Source: Demequina silvatica
GTDB taxonomy: Bacteria > Actinomycetota > Actinomycetes > Actinomycetales > Demequinaceae
Direction of reading: 5' to 3'
Assembly: GCF_000971215.1 (NCBI RefSeq)
Contig: NZ_BBMA01000003.1
Span: forward strand, 62,001-126,000
Length of the DNA: 64,000 bases
In this document: piece by piece, positions 60,605 to 64,000 of the stretch
How positions within the stretch are numbered: the stretch's first letter is position 1
How the letters are laid out: every line of letters starts with the position of its first letter
Translations under genes and position numbers: made by a program
The notes under the pieces: model-generated
The model's input: only the letters and a program-made list of their open reading frames with translations
Told to the model about the DNA's origin: nothing
Databases searched by the model: none

Positions 60605-60639
60605 GGGGCGCGCCACAGGGCACACCTGTGGCGCGCCCC
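60605..60639 (+). terminator. Hairpin between BMP lipoprotein and ATPase genes
   Basis: A perfect 14-bp stem, GGGGCGCGCCACAG (60605-60618) with 60626-60639, has a 7-nt loop. It acts like the oppA-oppB hairpin, favouring the binding protein over the other operon genes. Confidence 0.75.
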
Positions 60640-60697
60640 TCGCTGTCTCCGCTAGTAGGCTCGGGAATGTCCCGAGCAAAGACGTGGGAGGACCCCT

Positions 60698-62212
60698 GTG
60701 AAACTCGAGCTCCGCGGTATTACCAAGCGCTTCGGAGACTTCACCGCCAACGACCGCATCGATCTGCTGGTCGAGCCGGGCACCGTGCACGCCCTGCTGG
60801 GTGAGAACGGCGCCGGCAAGTCGACGCTGATGAACGTGCTGTTCGGCCTGTACGACGCCGACGAGGGCGAGGTGCTGCTCGACGACGAGCCGGTCGTCTT
60901 CGCCGGTCCGGGCGACGCGATGGCCGCCGGCATCGGCATGGTGCACCAGCACTTCATGCTCGTGCACCCCTTCACGGTCGCCGAGAACGTGATGCTGGGC
61001 CACGAGGACGTGCGCGGCCCCGCCAAGCTGCTCGACCTCGACGCGGCTCGCGCGAAGGTGCGTGAGATCTCCGATCGCTTCAACTTCAACGTCGACCCCG
61101 ACGCCGTCATCGAGGACCTCCCGGTGGGCGCGCAGCAGCGGGTCGAGATCATCAAGGCGCTCTCGCGCGACGCCTCGGTGCTGATCCTGGACGAGCCCAC
61201 CGCCGTGCTCACGCCTCAGGAGACCGACGAGCTCCTCGGGATCGTCAAGGATCTGCGCGACGCCGGCACCGCGGTGGTGCTCATCACGCACAAGCTCCGC
61301 GAGGTCAAGGCCGTCGCGGACACCATCACCGTCATCCGCCGCGGCAAGGTGGTCGGCACGGCCGAGCCCAGCGCCACGCAGGAGGAGCTCGCCTCCCTCA
61401 TGGTCGGGCGCGCCGTCTCCATGCGGGTCGACAAGGAGGACGCGACCCCGGGCGACACCATGCTCGCCGTCGACGGCCTCACGGTGGTCGACGCGGCCGG
61501 GATCGTCCAGCTCGACCACGTGTCCTTCGAGGTCAAAGCGGGCGAGATCCTCGCGATCGCCGGCGTCCAGGGCAACGGGCAGACCGAGCTCACCGAGGCG
61601 CTCATCGGCGTCGTGTCGCCCGACGCGGGCTCCGCCTCGCTCGACGGCGACGTCATCACGGGGCGGTCCATCAAGGACGTGCTGCTCAGCGGCATCGGGT
61701 TCGTGCCCGAGGACCGCACCGAGGACGGCATCGTCGCCAACATGACCATCGCGAACAACCTCATCCTCGACCTGCACGACCAGGAGCCGTACGCCAAGGG
61801 CTTCGCGCTGCAGCCGAAGGTGATCGCGGACGAGGCGCGCAAGCACGTCGAGCAGTTCGACGTGCGCGCGACGTCGATCGAGCAGACCGCCGGCTCGCTG
61901 TCCGGCGGCAACCAGCAGAAGGTGGTGCTCGCACGCGAGCTCTCCCGCCCGCTCAAGCTGCTCATCGCGTCCAACCCGACCCGCGGGCTCGACGTCGGCT
62001 CGATCGAGTTCGTCCACAAGCGCATCGTCGCGGAGCGCGACGCGGGCGCCGCCGTCATCATCGTGAGCGCCGAGCTCGACGAGGTCGTCGCGCTCGCCGA
62101 CCGCATCGCGGTGATGTACCACGGGCGGATCGTCGGCATCGTCGCGCCCGACACCGATCGCGACACGCTCGGCCTCATGATGGCGGGCGCACACCAGGAG
62201 GAGGCGGCGTGA
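60698..62212 (+). CDS. Nucleoside ABC transporter ATPase (two-domain, RbsA/NupA-like)
   Basis: This 504-residue protein has two ABC domains. The first has Walker A LLGENGAGKSTLMNVLFGLY, signature LPVGAQQRVEI and Walker B LILDEPTAVLTPQE. The second has the degenerate A loop GVQGNGQTELTEAL, LSGGNQQKVVLAREL and LLIASNPTRGLDVGS. Such unequal pairs are typical of sugar/nucleoside importers. The GTG start follows GGGAGGA. It overlaps the permease gene. Confidence 0.93.
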   Translation: MKLELRGITKRFGDFTANDRIDLLVEPGTVHALLGENGAGKSTLMNVLFGLYDADEGEVLLDDEPVVFAGPGDAMAAGIGMVHQHFMLVHPFTVAENVMLGHEDVRGPAKLLDLDAARAKVREISDRFNFNVDPDAVIEDLPVGAQQRVEIIKALSRDASVLILDEPTAVLTPQETDELLGIVKDLRDAGTAVVLITHKLREVKAVADTITVIRRGKVVGTAEPSATQEELASLMVGRAVSMRVDKEDATPGDTMLAVDGLTVVDAAGIVQLDHVSFEVKAGEILAIAGVQGNGQTELTEALIGVVSPDAGSASLDGDVITGRSIKDVLLSGIGFVPEDRTEDGIVANMTIANNLILDLHDQEPYAKGFALQPKVIADEARKHVEQFDVRATSIEQTAGSLSGGNQQKVVLARELSRPLKLLIASNPTRGLDVGSIEFVHKRIVAERDAGAAVIIVSAELDEVVALADRIAVMYHGRIVGIVAPDTDRDTLGLMMAGAHQEEAA

Positions 62213-63435
62213 GCGCCGAGACCCAGACCACCGCGGGCGAGCCCGAGCAGCAGGCGCCGGAGCCGAGCCGCTCGCGTCAGGTGCTGAGGGAGATCGCCGA
62301 GAGCTCGAGCATGGTCGTCTTCATGGCGATCGTCGCGTCGATGATCATCGGCGGCGTCCTCATCATCCTCGCGGACGAGGCCGTCCAGGAGTCGGCGGCG
62401 TACTTCTTCTCGCGGCCCGGCGACACGTTCGCCGCGATCGGCGACGCGCTCGGCGCGGCGTACTCCGCGATGTTCAACGGTGCGGTCCTCAACCTGCAGG
62501 CCGAGTCCTTCGCCGCCATGATCAAGCCGTTCACGCAGACGCTCACCATGGCCACCCCGCTGATCTTCGCGGGTCTCGGCCTGGGCATCGGCTTCCGCGC
62601 GGGCCTGTTCAACATCGGTGCGCAGGGCCAGATCCTCATGGGCGCCACGTTCGGCGCCTACATCGGCTTCGCGTTCTCGCTGCCGTGGGGCCTGCACCTG
62701 CTCCTCGCGGTCCTCGGTTGCGCGCTCGGAGGAGCGCTGTGGGGCTTCATCCCCGGCGTCCTCAAGGCGCGCACCGGCGCGCATGAGGTGATCGTCACGA
62801 TCATGCTGAACTACGTCGCGCTGTACCTGGTCGCCTGGCTGCTGTCGCTCGAGGCGTTCCAGCGCGAGGGCAGCGACAACCCGATCTCGCCGCTCGTCGC
62901 GGAGACCGCGCAGTACCCGCAGATCCTCGGCGTGCAGTTCAACCTGCACCTGGGCTTCCTGCTCGCGCTCGCGTGCGCGTGGGGGGTGTGGTGGCTGATG
63001 GAGCGCTCGACGCTCGGCTTCCGGCTGCGAGCGGTCGGCGCGAACCCCAGCGCCGCGCGCACCGCCGGCATGAGCATCGGCGCCGCGACCATCATCACCA
63101 TGGTGATCGCGGGTGCGCTCGCGGGCCTCGCGGGCTCGGCGCCCGTGCTCGGCACGCAGAAGTACCTCACCGACGCCGTCGCCGGCAGCATCGGATTCGA
63201 CGCTATCACCGTCGCGCTGCTGGGCCGCTCGCGTCCCCTCGGCATCGTGCTCGCCGCGATCCTCTTCGGCGGCCTGCAGGCCTCCGGTCCGTCGCTCCAA
63301 GTCAACGCGGGCCTGCCCGTCGACATCGTCGTGGTGATCCAGGCGCTCATCGTGCTCTTCATCGCGGCGCCTCCGCTGGTCCGCTGGATGTTCCGCCTGC
63401 CCTCACCGGCTCACGAGAAGGAGGTGGCGGCATGA
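62209..63435 (+). CDS. Nucleoside ABC transporter permease (NupB/YufP-like)
   Basis: This 408-residue BPD_transp_2 permease has about ten helices. The N-terminal region is followed by FAGLGLGIGFRAGLFNIGAQ, GQILMGATFGAYIG, GAHEVIVTIMLNYVALYLV and LRAVGANPSAARTAGMSIGA. It pairs with the next permease to form the channel. It starts GTG at 62209 overlapping the ATPase stop. Confidence 0.92.
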   Translation: MSAETQTTAGEPEQQAPEPSRSRQVLREIAESSSMVVFMAIVASMIIGGVLIILADEAVQESAAYFFSRPGDTFAAIGDALGAAYSAMFNGAVLNLQAESFAAMIKPFTQTLTMATPLIFAGLGLGIGFRAGLFNIGAQGQILMGATFGAYIGFAFSLPWGLHLLLAVLGCALGGALWGFIPGVLKARTGAHEVIVTIMLNYVALYLVAWLLSLEAFQREGSDNPISPLVAETAQYPQILGVQFNLHLGFLLALACAWGVWWLMERSTLGFRLRAVGANPSAARTAGMSIGAATIITMVIAGALAGLAGSAPVLGTQKYLTDAVAGSIGFDAITVALLGRSRPLGIVLAAILFGGLQASGPSLQVNAGLPVDIVVVIQALIVLFIAAPPLVRWMFRLPSPAHEKEVAA

Positions 63436-64000
63436 CCGCGACCGTCGCCGACGCCCCCGCAGCCGCGGCGTCGAACGCGCCCATCCCGCCCAAGAAGTTC
63501 GGCCCCGCGATCGCGCTCGGCGTCATCGCGCTGCTGTCGCTCGTGATCTTCGGGCTCGGCACCGCGTCGGGCGCGTCGACCACGTTCGTGATCGCGCGTC
63601 CCACCGACTTCTTCAAAATCCCCAGCTTCACGCTGCCGTCCCAGCTCGCCGCGATCCTGCTCTCGGTGGTCGGCCTCGCCCTCGCCGGATGGACCGCCTA
63701 CCGCGCGAACCAGCGCCGCAAGGTGGGCCTGTGGGTGCCGGTGGTCTACGGCATGGCCATCATGGGCGCGCTGCTCACGTGGGCCGGCGCCGGACGCGAC
63801 GCCACCAGCATCCAGCTCACGGGCCTGCTCACCAGCTCGCTGTTCCTCGCGGTGCCGCTCGTCTTCGGTGCCCTCGCGGGCACCCTGTGCGAGCGCTCCG
63901 GCATCATCAACATCGCGATCGAGGGCCAGCTCCTCGCCGGTGCCTTCCTCGCGGCGCTCGTCGCGTCGATGGTCGGCAACCCCTACGTGGGCCTGATCGC
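63432..64000 (+). CDS. Second nucleoside ABC permease (NupC/YufQ-like), cut by window end
   Basis: About 189 residues are visible from ATG 63432, which overlaps the previous stop. After an Ala/Pro-rich start there are several helices, ending in TLCERSGIINIAIEGQLLAG, the conserved membrane signature of the second permease in nucleoside ABC systems. The 3' end lies outside the window. Confidence 0.9.
   Translation, partial: MTATVADAPAAAASNAPIPPKKFGPAIALGVIALLSLVIFGLGTASGASTTFVIARPTDFFKIPSFTLPSQLAAILLSVVGLALAGWTAYRANQRRKVGLWVPVVYGMAIMGALLTWAGAGRDATSIQLTGLLTSSLFLAVPLVFGALAGTLCERSGIINIAIEGQLLAGAFLAALVASMVGNPYVGLI

Noticed and set aside
60605-60639. The hairpin after the BMP lipoprotein gene as a full operon terminator
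   Set aside because: The ATPase and permeases that follow are functionally linked and close, so partial termination is more likely, as with the oppA hairpin.
58772-62194. A 1140-residue open frame on the minus strand opposite manC, the BMP lipoprotein and the ATPase
   Set aside because: It lies antisense to three well-supported genes and has the His/Arg/Val-rich composition of a shadow frame.

Overview
The window is high-GC (roughly 70% by eye), densely packed chromosome of an actinomycete. The gene content fits Micrococcales-type Actinomycetota, but I would not name a genus. Supporting signs are the coproporphyrin-dependent heme genes (hemE, hemG/cgoX, hemQ, [2Fe-2S] ferrochelatase), the sigE - anti-sigma - htrA - tatB block next to a DUF3117 gene and an O-methyltransferase gene, GTP-type PEP carboxykinase, the fdxA-dapC pair, and many genes with a -10 box only 6-8 nt before the start codon, the layout of leaderless mRNAs. 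No tRNA, rRNA, CRISPR array, integrase or transposase was recognised.

Layout: 1-2 kb, siderophore/heme FecCD permeases under an iron-box-like site. 2-7.7 kb, heme synthesis: hemA is divergent from hemE-hemG-hemQ-hemH, across a perfect 18-bp inverted repeat. 7.9-17 kb, an unknown protein, type II NADH dehydrogenase, fumarase, a PfkB kinase, xseB/xseA split by an oppositely oriented repeat protein, ispH and rmuC. 17.3-22.8 kb, an oligopeptide ABC operon (oppA-oppB-oppC-oppDF). 23-24.2 kb, the GTPase gene ychF. 24.2-28.1 kb, an accessory region that looks mobile: sequence resembling the 3' end of ychF recurs twice downstream and bounds a 62-aa ORF and then a TetR regulator with an aldo-keto reductase. 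A higBA toxin-antitoxin pair and a nucleotidyltransferase/P-loop kinase pair follow. 28-33.7 kb, small accessory genes (pseudouridine synthase, serine hydrolase, membrane proteins, RidA, PH-domain protein, CGNR regulator and EamA exporter).

33.8-37.2 kb, PEP carboxykinase divergent from a RamB/ScfR-type regulator. 37.3-44.6 kb, typA, a small membrane protein, a VanW protein, fdxA, dapC and citrate synthase. 44.6-47.5 kb, a lysozyme-like membrane-anchored protein, dapD and dapE, which with dapC form the succinylase branch of diaminopimelate synthesis. 47.5-52.7 kb, a LOG-family protein, DUF3117, O-methyltransferase, sigE, anti-sigma factor, htrA and tatB (envelope stress and Tat export). 52.7-58.2 kb, trpS, a YihY protein and sdhCDAB. 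58.2-64 kb, manC and a BMP-type nucleoside ABC operon cut by the window end.

Three sequence-level signals stand out. The 10-mer GGACGATGCG or its complement occurs at least 22 times by hand count. The ychF 3' end recurs as att-like direct repeats around accessory genes. Three roughly 100-116-nt imperfect palindromes lie between genes. All counts were made by eye.
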